Assembly (NCBI GenBank): GCA_000333855.2
Contig: CM007337.1
Location: 45,259-109,258, forward strand
Direction of reading: 5' to 3'
DNA length: 64,000 bases
Source of the DNA: Endotrypanum monterogeii
Taxonomy: Eukaryota; Euglenozoa; Kinetoplastea; Trypanosomatida; Trypanosomatidae
Shown here: positions 1 to 10,645 of the stretch, piece after piece
Layout of the letters: every line of letters begins with the position of its first letter
Position numbering within the stretch: the first letter of the stretch is position 1
Notes under the pieces: generated by a model
Seen by the model: only the letters and a program-made list of their open reading frames with translations
What the model was told of the DNA's origin: nothing
Database searches by the model: none
Made by a program: the position numbers and the translations under genes

Positions 1-1493
1 AAGCACAGCGGGCCGCGGTAGTGGCGGGCGAAGGAGACGCAGCGTGTGCGGTTGGCGAGACACGGCGGTTGGGCGGGTGAGCGCACGCGCAGGGGCGACA
101 GCGGCTCGTCGAGTAGCGCACGGGCTCTAAGGGGGCGCAGCGCACACACCTGCACGCTGACGCCGGCACGCGGTACGACCGGGTGAGCCGCACGGCAACG
201 GGGGGCGACGACCACAGGCACGCACGCACGCCACGAGGGAGGGGAAAATCCAGCACGAACAGCGGAAGGGAGAGGGAGGCGGAAGAGGAGGATACAGGGA
301 CGAGCAGACTGGAAATCAGTGTCTGGTGCTCGCCCACCCTGCGTGCGTCTGCGGCTCAGCCCTGTCCTCGATTGACAGGTGACAGGATAAGGCCTTCGTG
401 CCTATGCCAGTTTGTGGTGTGCTGTGTGTGTGTGTGTGTGTGTGTGCCGTATGTTGGATGTGGCTGTATGAGCATATAGATGCACATGAATTGTATATAT
501 ATACATATATAGATATATGTATACAGAAAGATGTGTGTCGCGAGTGTATCTATCAATTTGTGCTCTTGCTGTGTTCATGGAAGTTGCGATGAGGCTATTT
601 AGGGTCACATGCACTGATTCGGCTCGTCTTACAAAGAGAATGAGGAGGCGGAAAGGGAGAAAAAGATACAGGAAACAGCGATAACGAAAGAATGATATGA
701 TGGGGAAGAACCCCACGACAGCTTTTGTACACTTTGACTAAGGATACATATACATTTAAATGTATATATATATAGATGTGGATGTTGGGTGATGGGGTGC
801 ACAGGCTCACAAGTGCGCCTGTGGTGTATGTGGAAGCGTGAAGCTGTACGATTTTTTCCTCCACTCAAGTATATCACGCTTCAGACCATACATGCGCAGG
901 CGACGTTGCTATCCTTGTCAACAACGGGGGAAAAAATGTGTGTGTGTGTGTGTGGATCTGTTTGAGGCTGTATGCATGTTAGTCCATCATGCGCAGTAAC
1001 TCGTGCAGGAATTGACCAAAAAAGGGGGCATTTAGATGTAAAGAAATGAAAATATCTCAGTGCAAAGAAATGAGAGTGGCATTGAAAATCAAACCGGCCT
1101 CATCAATGTGCCGCGACCCTCTTTTCTCGCTCTTTTCGAGGTTTCCCCCCCCCCCACAGACGCACACGCTTTGTTGTGATATTGGTTTGTATGTGTGGTA
1201 GGGGAAGGTGAGCGGAGTGGAGCGGTGAGAAGGTTATCAATAAAAAGTATAAGAGCAATAATACGAGGTTGGCCCTTAAAAGAGTTCCTGTGTTCATCCT
1301 GTTGTGAGTGAGCGCTTCACAAGGCCCAACGTCCATGGAGCACATGATGGAACGGAAAGAAACTCATCCACAAGTGTTCTCGGCCCCTCCACTGATTTTA
1401 CACACCCCTTACTCACTCAAATATATATATATATATAGATAATTTTTTTTTTCGTGGGTGGGATGGTGACACCCAACGTGACATGTATTCCCA
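1..1493. other. Left-edge non-coding region
   Basis: No convincing gene is visible. Bases 1-386 are GC-rich without simple repeats and end in an inverted repeat, CCTGTC (361-366) against GACAGG (374-379 and 381-386). Bases 387-446 repeat exactly a sequence beside the assembly gap at 22711. The rest is simple sequence: (GT)n at about 422-446, TA-rich 490-530 and 757-775, and a poly-C run near 1147. Because transcription runs leftward, this is 3' UTR and spacer downstream of the gene ending at 1494. Confidence 0.6.
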
Positions 1494-4151
1494 TCACTCC
1501 CATTCGCTAACAATAAACAGCTCACCTGTTTCGGCGACACTAACACAGCGATTCACCATGCGCTGACGATCGTCCTGCCACTCTCGATATTCTCGATGTC
1601 GACGCCGACGACGAAGGTGCGGAGCGACGTCATCCGCATCCTCTGCATCCAAAACAGTTCTTTGCCTTACGTCTTCTCGTTCTTTTTCTGTGGTACCCTC
1701 AGAGACATCGCGCATGGTCGGGCGGCGCACCACCAGACCGCCCTGTGAAAAAAAGGAACCGGCACCAGAACCAGCAGCTGCACCTCCGGCAGCGGCTTCC
1801 TCAGACATGAGAGCAGCCTTCACCTCCTTCTGAAATATCTTCTGCTGCTCTGCTCTCACGGCCTCGTTTTCGGCGGCCTTGTGGCGCGTTCGCCTCTCCT
1901 TCTCCTGTCGACGCTTCGCCAACTCTGCCTCCCACTCCTTTTTCTTTTTCGTGAGTCTCGCAGCCGCCTCACGTGCGACGTCGTGTCGCGGCCCTCGACC
2001 TGCCTCGTTCGGCGACGCAGCAGTGGTCCCGCCCAGGGGTGTGTCACCCCAACCACCACCCTGGCGTTGCCCTGCCCCAGAGTCTTGATCGTGATGATCG
2101 AGCACCGGGAGCGGCGAGGACCCGTTTAGGATCTGGCGCACGTACCCGGGCCCCTCTATCGGCTCCTCCGCTGCGCGCAACGGGTAATATCGGCGGTCCA
2201 GCTGGAGGTACCGCCGGTTGGAGAGACCGCTGTTTGGTGTAGAGAGGTGACCAGCCCCCTGCCATTCCGGCGTTCCTTTTCTCTTCAACGCGCTCAGTCG
2301 CGTCGAGCTCAAGGCGTGCTGCACCGCACCGGCAAAGCTGCCACTGGCCAAGAACCGAATGATTGCATCGCTGTTGCTTGGAAAAAACGGCAGAGCGTCC
2401 TTCCCTGATATCGGACCCTGTGCCATCTGCGCGTCGTCCGTATAGGCAGCTCTGAGGATGTCATACCGGTTGATGGTGTGAATGCCGATCAGTGGATCAC
2501 GACTGCGCAGGCCCTCCCCTTCTGAAGCGTCTGCAACATCCTGGCCGTCAGCGGTGGCGTCGTCTGGAGAACCCGTTTCCGCTGTACCCCGGTCGCGGAA
2601 GCGCGACTGCAGAGGAACTACGACGAGAACTGATGGCACCTGCGACACGTGCAATGCGTCTGCCACCGCTGGAAGCTGTTCGCCGTCCAGCCAAAACACC
2701 TCATACCGAATGGGGGGGGTCCACGCGCGCTCGATGAGAGTGCGCACCTTCGATCCCTTCGCCACCTCCGTTGTGTTGTACAGAACTGTCGTGTACTGCA
2801 ACCGCCGTGATAGAGCGGCCGCCACGTCCAGGTGATGGTGAAACCACATCTCGTCACTTTCGCGCAGGACAAACACAATCTTTATCGCCGCCTGGAGTGC
2901 TGTCAGCTCATGCAGGAGATGCGCAGCGGAGTCGATCCTGCGAAGCGTATTGGTGGTATTGAAGGCATCCATCGCCTCACGCCATGCCTGCAGCTGGGAG
3001 ACTGTCGCTTCAGCGGAGGCCGCAGAAGCGATGTGCCACGCTTCCGAGGCAGCAGTTGCCTTGGCTAACTCTGAGACAGTACTAATCGATCGAGGGGAAG
3101 ACACACGAGAGAGAACACTCCCAGGAACAGACGAGTCGGTTGGGTCTATATACGACATCACAGCGCTCTCCCACGATAACGTTGCAAAGGTGTTTTCCAC
3201 ATGTAGACCCCACACCGCAGCGACCTCAGCCGACTCTGTCACCAACGTGAGGACCGCGTTACCGGCTTGTGTGGCGATCGAAGATAGAGCTGCGACCACC
3301 TCCTCAGAGCCATGTCTCGTAAGTCGAACGTACGCCATTGATACGAGCTCTGGAAGAACAGAACGGGATGCATTTTTCTCAACCGCGTCTCGGACCAGCC
3401 TGAGGGTGTCACGCACCTCAACATGGTCAAAAACAAATTGAAGACTGGGTATGAGGTGAAAGGTGAGAGGGTCGACATAGCGCCCGGGCAGCTCGCTCAA
3501 CGCCCATGAGCGCAAATCTGAGTAACTCGCGCTAGTCAACAACTTTGCTGAGTAGGGCACAGGTACCTGGTAAGGGTTCGCCGAGATGATCGAACCAGGA
3601 GACAACTGAACTTTCCCAATTTTTCCAGGAAAGAGCATCAGTGCTGGTAAGCGGCCGACGCCCCTCAGCAGTAGCTCCATGAGACGACGTTCCGTGGGAC
3701 CTATCGGTATCTGGTACTCATGCACACGCAGCACCGACGATGGAATATCTGTACCGATCTGCTGCACCTTCGCGCGCAGCGCCTCGATAAGTGAGGAATT
3801 GGAAGTGCTTTTATCTATAAAAAGAATCAACATGGGATGGGTAGGAAGCGGTGATGCCGGTGGAGTATCACCGCTGCTGCTGCCCCTGCTTCCTCCCGCC
3901 TCCACGGCAGCTGTGTCAAAGTGACCTGCTAACAAATCCAGTAGCGACGCCGCCGTTGGTAGAACAAAATGTTGATCGGCATAAACATCTGAGACAGAGC
4001 GAAGCTCAACAGCGGCCTCATCCACATGCCCATCCACTAGGATCCAACTAAGCAAACAAACAGTCACAAGAAAAACAATAAAAGTTTGACACCCTGCCGG
4101 CCACATCCGCGACCGTGCGCCAAATGCATGAAGTGACCTCAAAGGGGTCAT
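1494..4151 (-). CDS. Secretory/membrane protein with two thioredoxin-like folds (hypothetical)
   Basis: An 885-residue protein if translation starts at the ATG at 4149-4151. The frame stays open further upstream, but that part is (CA)n and pyrimidine-tract translation and is not convincing. A hydrophobic signal peptide or anchor lies at residues 22-39. Another ATG at 4106 would give a shorter signal peptide. Two segments look like thioredoxin folds: residues 105-200, with cis-proline-like 'RLPALMLFP' (P169), and 420-515, with 'QVPSVLVVVP' (P506). Neither has a CXXC pair. Several N-glycosylation sequons (for example N118, N260, N398, N459) fit an ER-lumenal position. The C-terminal third is charged, with a Lys/Glu/Arg-rich probable coiled coil around 700-760. 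I cannot name an orthologue. A redox-inactive PDI-like chaperone or adaptor of the secretory pathway is an inference from the fold pattern only. Confidence 0.75.
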   Translation of the reverse strand: MTPLRSLHAFGARSRMWPAGCQTFIVFLVTVCLLSWILVDGHVDEAAVELRSVSDVYADQHFVLPTAASLLDLLAGHFDTAAVEAGGSRGSSSGDTPPASPLPTHPMLILFIDKSTSNSSLIEALRAKVQQIGTDIPSSVLRVHEYQIPIGPTERRLMELLLRGVGRLPALMLFPGKIGKVQLSPGSIISANPYQVPVPYSAKLLTSASYSDLRSWALSELPGRYVDPLTFHLIPSLQFVFDHVEVRDTLRLVRDAVEKNASRSVLPELVSMAYVRLTRHGSEEVVAALSSIATQAGNAVLTLVTESAEVAAVWGLHVENTFATLSWESAVMSYIDPTDSSVPGSVLSRVSSPRSISTVSELAKATAASEAWHIASAASAEATVSQLQAWREAMDAFNTTNTLRRIDSAAHLLHELTALQAAIKIVFVLRESDEMWFHHHLDVAAALSRRLQYTTVLYNTTEVAKGSKVRTLIERAWTPPIRYEVFWLDGEQLPAVADALHVSQVPSVLVVVPLQSRFRDRGTAETGSPDDATADGQDVADASEGEGLRSRDPLIGIHTINRYDILRAAYTDDAQMAQGPISGKDALPFFPSNSDAIIRFLASGSFAGAVQHALSSTRLSALKRKGTPEWQGAGHLSTPNSGLSNRRYLQLDRRYYPLRAAEEPIEGPGYVRQILNGSSPLPVLDHHDQDSGAGQRQGGGWGDTPLGGTTAASPNEAGRGPRHDVAREAAARLTKKKKEWEAELAKRRQEKERRTRHKAAENEAVRAEQQKIFQKEVKAALMSEEAAAGGAAAGSGAGSFFSQGGLVVRRPTMRDVSEGTTEKEREDVRQRTVLDAEDADDVAPHLRRRRRHREYREWQDDRQRMVNRCVSVAETGELFIVSEWE

Positions 4152-4372
4152 GTCACGCAGAGAAGGGGGGGCGATAAAGGCGAAAAATCGGCTATGGGGA
4201 AGAAACGAGGGTTCTAAGGAGATCGAACGAGCCGCCAGAGAAAGCCACGCAAGAAAACATCGAGGTGAAAAGGGTGAGTGCGTGGAGGTGTCGGTAAGCA
4301 TTGGAATACGGAAGATGGCATCACAGAAGTAACGTGAAGTAATACACATATACGTATGTATATATGTATGAA

Positions 4373-4374
<2 letters not shown>

Positions 4375-4409
<35 letters not shown>
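4375..4409. repeat. (GT)n microsatellite
   Basis: About 17 GT units, directly upstream (in transcription order) of the thioredoxin-like gene. Confidence 0.95.
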
Positions 4410-4412
<3 letters not shown>

Positions 4413-4827
4413 GAAGAAATGAGGAAAAACGTAAAAGAGAGGGAGAGAGAGAAAAAAAAAAAATCGCCGAAGAATGTGGGAAAGGAGAGGCAGATGAAGA
4501 TAGAGAAAAAGCGACACACGCATATATGCACAACGACCATTAGGCGCGGATGGGTACCCAGGTATATTGGGATAGAAGTAAAATAAATAAGACGAATGCG
4601 CAAATCACAGGCCACGCAGAAGATATTTGCGTGGGTATGCACAGAGAAGCTCATGTTTATCATGAAGAAGAAGCCAAGGAACTCATCTGGGAGACAGCTG
4701 GAAAGGAAAAACAAAACGAGTCATACACCAGAATTACACCATACACGCGTATTCGGGCATTATATAAGCACATAAAATGTAGCGAGAGAAATCAAGACAC
4801 ACGTATGCAGGAAAACAGAGGCGAATA

Positions 4828-4829
<2 letters not shown>

Positions 4830-4864
<35 letters not shown>
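4830..4864. repeat. (TA)n microsatellite
   Basis: About 17 uninterrupted TA units in the spacer. Confidence 0.95.
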
Positions 4865-4867
<3 letters not shown>

Positions 4868-5688
4868 GAATGCACCGAAAATCGTGACGTTCAGCTCCTC
4901 GAGCCTGGAACAGCAGCGACAACAGCTGACCCCAGGAAAGGGCCAAAGAAACTCACAAGCACAGTAGGAATTTCTAGGGCTGACACATAGACATCGGGGC
5001 AAGCCAATGATGCATGAAATCAGGTGGCGACAGAAACACTCAAGCACACGTCGCCTTCGCAGGAAGGGATGGCATCCAGCACGGGCATACCTCCCCCCCC
5101 CACCCCCCCCTAAGCACACCCGGCGAAGGCAAGAGAAGAAGAGCACTTGGACGCACTCGGAAACAGCTGCGACAAAAAAAAACACCTAGACAACGAAAAG
5201 AACTTGAGGTGGAGAGGCAGAAGGTCAGATTGGACAACTCCGTCCATATGCTGGGCAAAATAAATCCATCTCTCCTGAAGCATCCGAAGCTATTAGACTT
5301 CGAGGTGCCCGTGCGTGTAAAGGGAGAAGGATAGACTCGTTTCTGGGCATTTGAGTTAAATAAAGGTGCACCAACAGGGGAGGTGGGTCCCCATTCCCCA
5401 AACCTTATCTTTCCCTTCCTTTTTCCCTGATTCTGTTATCGTCGTGCTTGTGGTTGCAGCGTACTCACACTTCTTCTCGACACGGGCCCTCATCGAGACA
5501 GATCACAGACAGCCACATCACACACTGCCAGCGGTGCCTGCATCATCCACCGGCATCTCGAACCCTGCAATATAAATAATAATAATAATAATAATAAACC
5601 AGCACAACTAGACGGCCGCGTTGACGATAAATATGGACAAACAATGCACAAATAGAAAGATGGAATAGACGCAGCGGCGCTGTACATG

Positions 5689-5722
<34 letters not shown>

Positions 5723-5737
5723 CAGGCACCAACGCGA

Positions 5738-7009
5738 TCAAAGAGAGGAAGTCCTTTTCTTTTGTTTGTTGGCACCGAGTAGGACAATGTTTTGGCATAC
5801 CTCAAACGCTTTCACGAATGCCGGAATCGGTAGAAATTCAAAGCGGGAGTGGAAATTGTGAGCACCGGTGAAGAAATTGGGGGTAAGGAGGCCCTGCGCA
5901 GAGAGCGCCGCACCGTCCGTGCCCCCGCGCATCGGGATGATATTGGGCTTGACACTCGCTTTCTCCATCGCCTCGAGCAAGAGATCGATTGCAGTTCGGT
6001 CATCTTTAAGGGAGTTCGCAATATTGGCGTACACATCTTCAATCTCAATCTCCACCCTGCCGGTGGGGTACTTGGCCTGCACCTCCTTGACCGCCTCCAA
6101 CAGCCGGCCCTTCCGTGCTCTGTACTTGGCCAGATCATGCTCGCGCACCATCACCTCGAGCCGTGCCTGAGTGGAGTTCGCATCAATCTTGGAAAACCAC
6201 CAGTACCCCTGACGCATCTCTGTGCACTCGGGCGTCTCCTCACGGCTGAACTGAGAAATGTAGTCTGTGGCCATCAACAGCGGGTTCACCATAACCCCTT
6301 TGGCCGACATCGGGTGCGCAGATACCCCTGTGAACCTGATCGTGGCCTGAGCGGCGTTGAAGCACTCGTAAACCACCTCGCCAAGCTCACAGCAGTCAAG
6401 TGTGTAGGCAAAGTCCACGTTGAACCGTGTTTTCACGTCGAGTTGCTTCGCACCGATCAGGCCGATCTCCTCATCGGGCACAAAGCAGATGACAACATCA
6501 CCGCGCCTCTCCGTACTAGAACTCAGACGTTCAGCCATCTCCATCACTGACGCTATCGCGGCCTTGTCATCTGCACCAAGCACGCTGGTGCCATCAGAGA
6601 AAAGAATATCCTGACCAACGTACTTGCTCAACTCCGGGTGCTCCTTCACACGCATCCAAATTTCTTTCTCTGCGTTTAGGCAGACATCGCCACCGGTATA
6701 ATGAATCTTCTGCGCCTTCACGTCGGGGCACAAGCCACTGTCGAATGTATCGAGATGACAAATAAAACCGATGCGCGGCGCCCCCAGGACGTTGCCCGGC
6801 ATTACCGCCGTCACCGTTGCATGTCTGTCGCAAACAATGTTCTTTAACCCCATCGTCTCCAACTCTTTTGCGAGCAGATCCGCGAGTATTTGTTGTCCGG
6901 GCGTAGACGGGATGCACTTGCCCACCTTCTGTGGGTCGCTTTGGGTGGTGATAACCGAGTAGCGACGGAAGCGCTCCTCCAGGCGATGCTCGATCGGCTT
7001 CAGAGACAT
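5738..7009 (-). CDS. pepT: Peptidase T (tripeptide aminopeptidase, M20B)
   Basis: A 423-residue zinc aminopeptidase of the M20B family, which removes the N-terminal residue from tripeptides. Length and order match bacterial PepT. The metal and catalytic set is complete: H85 and D87 in 'FICHLDTFD', bridging D147 in 'GADDKA', catalytic E180 followed by E181 in 'PDEEIG', D205 in 'YTLDCC', and H387 in 'HNFHSRFEF'. The dimerisation (lid) domain lies between about residues 215 and 325, opening with 'GVSAHP'. The ATG at 7009 sits right after a long C/T tract on the coding strand. The protein ends in Ser-Ser-Leu, a PTS1-like tripeptide of the kind that targets trypanosomatid PGK-C to the glycosome, so a glycosomal location is possible. 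In the cytosol it would finish degradation of proteasome-derived peptides. Confidence 0.95.
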   Translation of the reverse strand: MSLKPIEHRLEERFRRYSVITTQSDPQKVGKCIPSTPGQQILADLLAKELETMGLKNIVCDRHATVTAVMPGNVLGAPRIGFICHLDTFDSGLCPDVKAQKIHYTGGDVCLNAEKEIWMRVKEHPELSKYVGQDILFSDGTSVLGADDKAAIASVMEMAERLSSSTERRGDVVICFVPDEEIGLIGAKQLDVKTRFNVDFAYTLDCCELGEVVYECFNAAQATIRFTGVSAHPMSAKGVMVNPLLMATDYISQFSREETPECTEMRQGYWWFSKIDANSTQARLEVMVREHDLAKYRARKGRLLEAVKEVQAKYPTGRVEIEIEDVYANIANSLKDDRTAIDLLLEAMEKASVKPNIIPMRGGTDGAALSAQGLLTPNFFTGAHNFHSRFEFLPIPAFVKAFEVCQNIVLLGANKQKKRTSSL

Positions 7010-8326
7010 TGGTTAGGGAAAGGGGGGGAGGGGGGAGGGGGCAAGAACGCGTGGCCAGCAGTGAGGATAGAATAAGAAAAAGGGAAAAGGAAGAAGAGAG
7101 GGGAAGCAGGGGTGATACAGGCGAGTAGGAATTGCAAAACGCTGTATAGAAACCCAAAGCTAACGTTCCAGCGGTATTTGGGTTGGGCACGAAAAGGGAG
7201 AAAAAAAAAAAAGGAGGATGGGGAACGAATAGTGTGAATGTTCTTGACGAGTCGAATCCAGGAAACTCTGAGATGATGCAGCGAATAAAGTAGACGGGTT
7301 GGGGGAGGGGGGAGGGGGTGAATGACGAATGGGGGGTTGGGCGGAGAGTAGAGCATGAAAATGGAAGTGAAAGGGAACATGGCGACCACACAAACCCACA
7401 TGCATTTTAGGCAGGGGGCAGAGAGGGATCTGGCGAGCAGTGCGCCAAAATAAAGAGCGGAATTAAAAAGAGAGAACAGCTGCGTCCCTGTTGTCATTGC
7501 GCGGCGAGTGCATTCGCGTCAACGGACAGTTCGGTGATTTGATATGTAAAACGGATCGATGTCGCAGAGCCAGGGATCTTTTATGTGGAAACAACTACAG
7601 TGGGCCGTGCCTATAGAGAAGGAGCAGGCGGCGGGGTGGCGACGGTGTTGATAAAGAGGAGAGAAAAGAGGGAAGGTTCTCCAAAGATGAGCGCATGACG
7701 ACCTATGAGAGGAAAATGTGTATGTGCGCATGTGTGTGTGTGCATGTGTGTGCATGTGTATGCTCCCATTTAAAAAATTAAAATAAAATCAAAAAAAAAA
7801 AAAAGGAGAGGAAAGGAAAGGAGAGGCGGGGAAGGACCAATAGTTTTAAAAGATAATGCGAGTGGCGTCGCCGACCTGCCCTCCATGTCCTCAGCACTAT
7901 CCTTCACTCTAGTTCTACTAGTTTACATGAATCCATACATACATACATGAAACAACACACAAAGCATACAAAGCCTGAGAAATATAAAGATGTATAACCC
8001 CACCCAAAGACATCCATGCACGTATACATTCAGATGTCGACACGGTGGCATGGTTGAGCGGAATCCGAACTAAAAGAGAGACGAAAAAAAAAACAGGTAA
8101 AAAGGGTGAGGACCCATCACACCACTTGCAACACCGAGCGACAGCAACAAATGTAAAGAGTTGGAGAAAAAAAACAAGAAAAATTCAGTACTATACCGAA
8201 TTGCCAAACAGTCATTGCACATGCGTATCCAACCTACACCAGCAGAAGTTTGGCATCGGGAGACTTCCCCACCCCCAGCCCTAGCCAAAAAACAAAAGAA
8301 TGAGCATCCGTACTGTTAAGGAGCCC

Positions 8327-8380
<54 letters not shown>

Positions 8381-8408
8381 TACACAAACACGTTGCACTG
8401 CATCCATA
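7010..8408. other. Spacer between CFAP206 and peptidase T
   Basis: No gene seen. The plus strand is strongly purine-rich at 7015-7120, giving a long pyrimidine tract in the transcript before peptidase T. The minus strand has no AG dinucleotide between the one at 7142-7143 and the peptidase T ATG. A poly-A run near 7790-7804 and the (CA)25 tract at 8329-8378 follow. Confidence 0.6.
8329..8378. repeat. (CA)25 microsatellite
   Basis: Twenty-five CA units on the plus strand, about 30 bases beyond the stop codon of CFAP206, so in its 3' UTR. Confidence 0.95.
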
Positions 8409-10517
8409 TCAGTATTCAATAACCCTCTGCACTTGCTCGATAGCCGATGTAGTCGTTCCGCGAAGCCCCTTCAAATACTGAACTACATGTGGTGGCTGTG
8501 TAGCCGCGTCCTGCAGCGTCTGGGTCCCGGATTCTTTCGGTGGGTCCGCCTGCGTCGATGCCTCGCGGCGGTAGTGTAAGGCAGCAGTTTGTGTAGAGTG
8601 CGTGCGCATGTGCATGAGATTCGCCATCTTGAGCGCGTGTCGGCGGAGATCCCACTCATTCCAGAAGTACTGATGATTGAAGTAGGGGTCGATCTGGCCT
8701 GTTTGCGTGCCGGCATCTCTCAATCTTTCCTCTGTGTCTTGTGTGTTCGCCGTGCCACTCGTAATGGGCTCCAGAACGCGTGCCCCCTCCAAGTACAGCT
8801 CACGCGGAAGTTGACTAACATTCCCCATCACCAGATTTAGGTACGGGTCGGAGGCATGCAAGACGTACAGACACCCCTCCACGTACCGCCACGGATCAGA
8901 CGCAAAGGTACGCATGGCAGCCGCGTCGGCAAAGATGAAGTAGAGTGGGCGTGATATAGTGATACGACCAGCAGTGCCGCTCACCTCCACGCATCCAATC
9001 GACGCTTCGGACGATGAAGGCGGTGAAGGCAGCCGGCCGGGGATCAAAAGCCCAGCAGCTGGACGCCCCGTGAGAAGCTGAACAGGGCAGTAGCCCCTCA
9101 TAGCGCACAGCAATTCAGGGTAAGCACGCGCCAAGATAGAGTCGACCGTATGTAAGGGCAGGTTGTCGCAGTAGCGCACGCGAACACCAGCAGGAAGTCG
9201 CTTTTGTGTGGTCCCGGACTCAAGCAATGCAGTGACCTCAACCGCGAGGGCTTTGGTTGAGGTGACCGGAGATGCGGGCGCTTCCTCCGCGAGGGCGAGC
9301 GCCTTCTCTGCGGCAATGGTGGGAAGAGACGAGGCGTACCCTTCCGCGGACTCCAGTGCGACGCGCAGTAGTGTGGCCCAATGCTGGAGCTCACTCGCGC
9401 AGCGTGTGCCCTCCTCATAAGCATCAGCTACCTGCATGAACTTGGGAAATACCACACTCTTGGGTGCGGACTCGCCAGGTGCAGCGGGATGCAAGTGGCC
9501 AGAGGGATTGGCAGAAAAGGCGCCCTCCGCCGGAGCCGCCGACTTGCTCGCTGGCATCAACAACTGTCGCAGCTCCGTCAATACTATTTTGTATGGCTGC
9601 ATCACACGGATGTTCACGCGATCACGCAGATGCTGCAGACCGCAATCCACATGACGGAGAACATGCTGAACGAGAAGTAGATGATGATACTCCTCCTTCA
9701 GCCGCTGCTGGGATGCGGCATCGAGTGGACAGGTGGGAGATTGGAGCAGCACGCGTGTCAGACGCAGGCGCTTCTTTAGTTCCCCAAGGGACGCCCCCAC
9801 CTGCTCTTCCAACTCCACCAGCGGGGCATCTGCAGCCTCAGATAGAGACATCAAGTCTGCCCCCGCCATGCGGCCCACTTCCTTCTGGTAAAGCCGAAGC
9901 CCCCAGGTGATGCGGCGGAGCTGCCGAAGCTGGCTAGCCTGCTCTACGCGGTCCTGTCGCAGGAACGCGGACACTTGTTCACGAAGCAGTGCAGCTCGGA
10001 CGGCAGAGAGGGTCTCACTATGGGCGATGTCGTTGCTGCTGCTACCTGTAGTTGCCATAACCGTCCCCATAGAACCGAGGCTGCTGTAGTGATGCACGAT
10101 GCAAACCGCGAGTGCACCCCAAACCTGCTCAACGCTAGCAAGCCCAGGTTCCATGGCCACCAACGCTCCCTCCAGCTGGACTCGAATAGCCTCCTTTTTC
10201 ACATCTGCTTTCCGCCGCTGTTCTTCCTTGGCGGTGTGCAGTGCCTCGCAGCGAACATGCAAGGACAGCGTGGCAAGGCTGGAAAGACTGCAGCGATGGA
10301 GGAGGTAGTCAAGCATCTCGTTTGTGAGCTCTTCAATGCGAGTGACACTCAACCCCACATCGCCCGCGTCGTCAAATCGCTCACGCTCATTCATCAGCCA
10401 AAGACGCGTCAGTTGCGCTGTAAGCTCGGCTGTGATTGCCGAGCCCATAGGGCGTTCCCCTGCCTGCTTATGATAGCGGGAGACGATCTCCTGCGCCACG
10501 AGGGGTATCACGTCCAT
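8409..10517 (-). CDS. CFAP206: CFAP206 (FAP206), radial spoke 2 / dynein docking protein
   Basis: A 702-residue protein recognised as CFAP206, the axonemal protein that anchors radial spoke RS2 and an inner dynein arm to the doublet microtubule. The evidence is alignment by eye with the human protein as I know it. The motif 'GLRLYQKEVGRMAG' matches the human 'GIRLFNRDCGKGGEG' block. The C-terminus, from about residue 619, carries 'WNEWDLRRHALKMANL', then Thr-Gln repeats (HSTQT, ASTQA, SGTQT) and a final 'YLKGLRG', in the same order as in human CFAP206. It is longer than the human protein (about 620 residues) because of loops in the middle. The ATG at 10515-10517 opens the frame. It should act in the motile flagellum. 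No membrane segment is visible. Confidence 0.93.
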   Translation of the reverse strand: MDVIPLVAQEIVSRYHKQAGERPMGSAITAELTAQLTRLWLMNERERFDDAGDVGLSVTRIEELTNEMLDYLLHRCSLSSLATLSLHVRCEALHTAKEEQRRKADVKKEAIRVQLEGALVAMEPGLASVEQVWGALAVCIVHHYSSLGSMGTVMATTGSSSNDIAHSETLSAVRAALLREQVSAFLRQDRVEQASQLRQLRRITWGLRLYQKEVGRMAGADLMSLSEAADAPLVELEEQVGASLGELKKRLRLTRVLLQSPTCPLDAASQQRLKEEYHHLLLVQHVLRHVDCGLQHLRDRVNIRVMQPYKIVLTELRQLLMPASKSAAPAEGAFSANPSGHLHPAAPGESAPKSVVFPKFMQVADAYEEGTRCASELQHWATLLRVALESAEGYASSLPTIAAEKALALAEEAPASPVTSTKALAVEVTALLESGTTQKRLPAGVRVRYCDNLPLHTVDSILARAYPELLCAMRGYCPVQLLTGRPAAGLLIPGRLPSPPSSSEASIGCVEVSGTAGRITISRPLYFIFADAAAMRTFASDPWRYVEGCLYVLHASDPYLNLVMGNVSQLPRELYLEGARVLEPITSGTANTQDTEERLRDAGTQTGQIDPYFNHQYFWNEWDLRRHALKMANLMHMRTHSTQTAALHYRREASTQADPPKESGTQTLQDAATQPPHVVQYLKGLRGTTTSAIEQVQRVIEY

Positions 10518-10606
10518 CGCACTGTCAGAAATGCAAGCTGGAGGAAGTAAAGTACGCTGATCCGAGTTTTGATGTCTGCTCTGCCAGTGTTGCTTTTTTT
10601 TTCGTC

Positions 10607-10611
<5 letters not shown>

Positions 10612-10643
<32 letters not shown>
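10612..10643. repeat. (GT)n microsatellite
   Basis: About 16 GT units roughly 95 bases upstream of the CFAP206 start codon, in the region where trans-splicing would occur. Confidence 0.9.

Positions 10644-10645
<2 letters not shown>

Larger units (their letters stand above)
4152..5737. other. Spacer between peptidase T and the thioredoxin-like gene
   Basis: No gene seen. It holds (GT)n 4375-4409, (TA)n 4830-4864, a C-rich run near 5092-5112, an (AAT)n run 5572-5598 and a (TA)n(TG)n tract about 5690-5723. Pyrimidine tracts on the minus strand at about 4160-4215 could serve trans-splicing of the downstream gene. The right part should be the 3' UTR of peptidase T. Confidence 0.6.
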
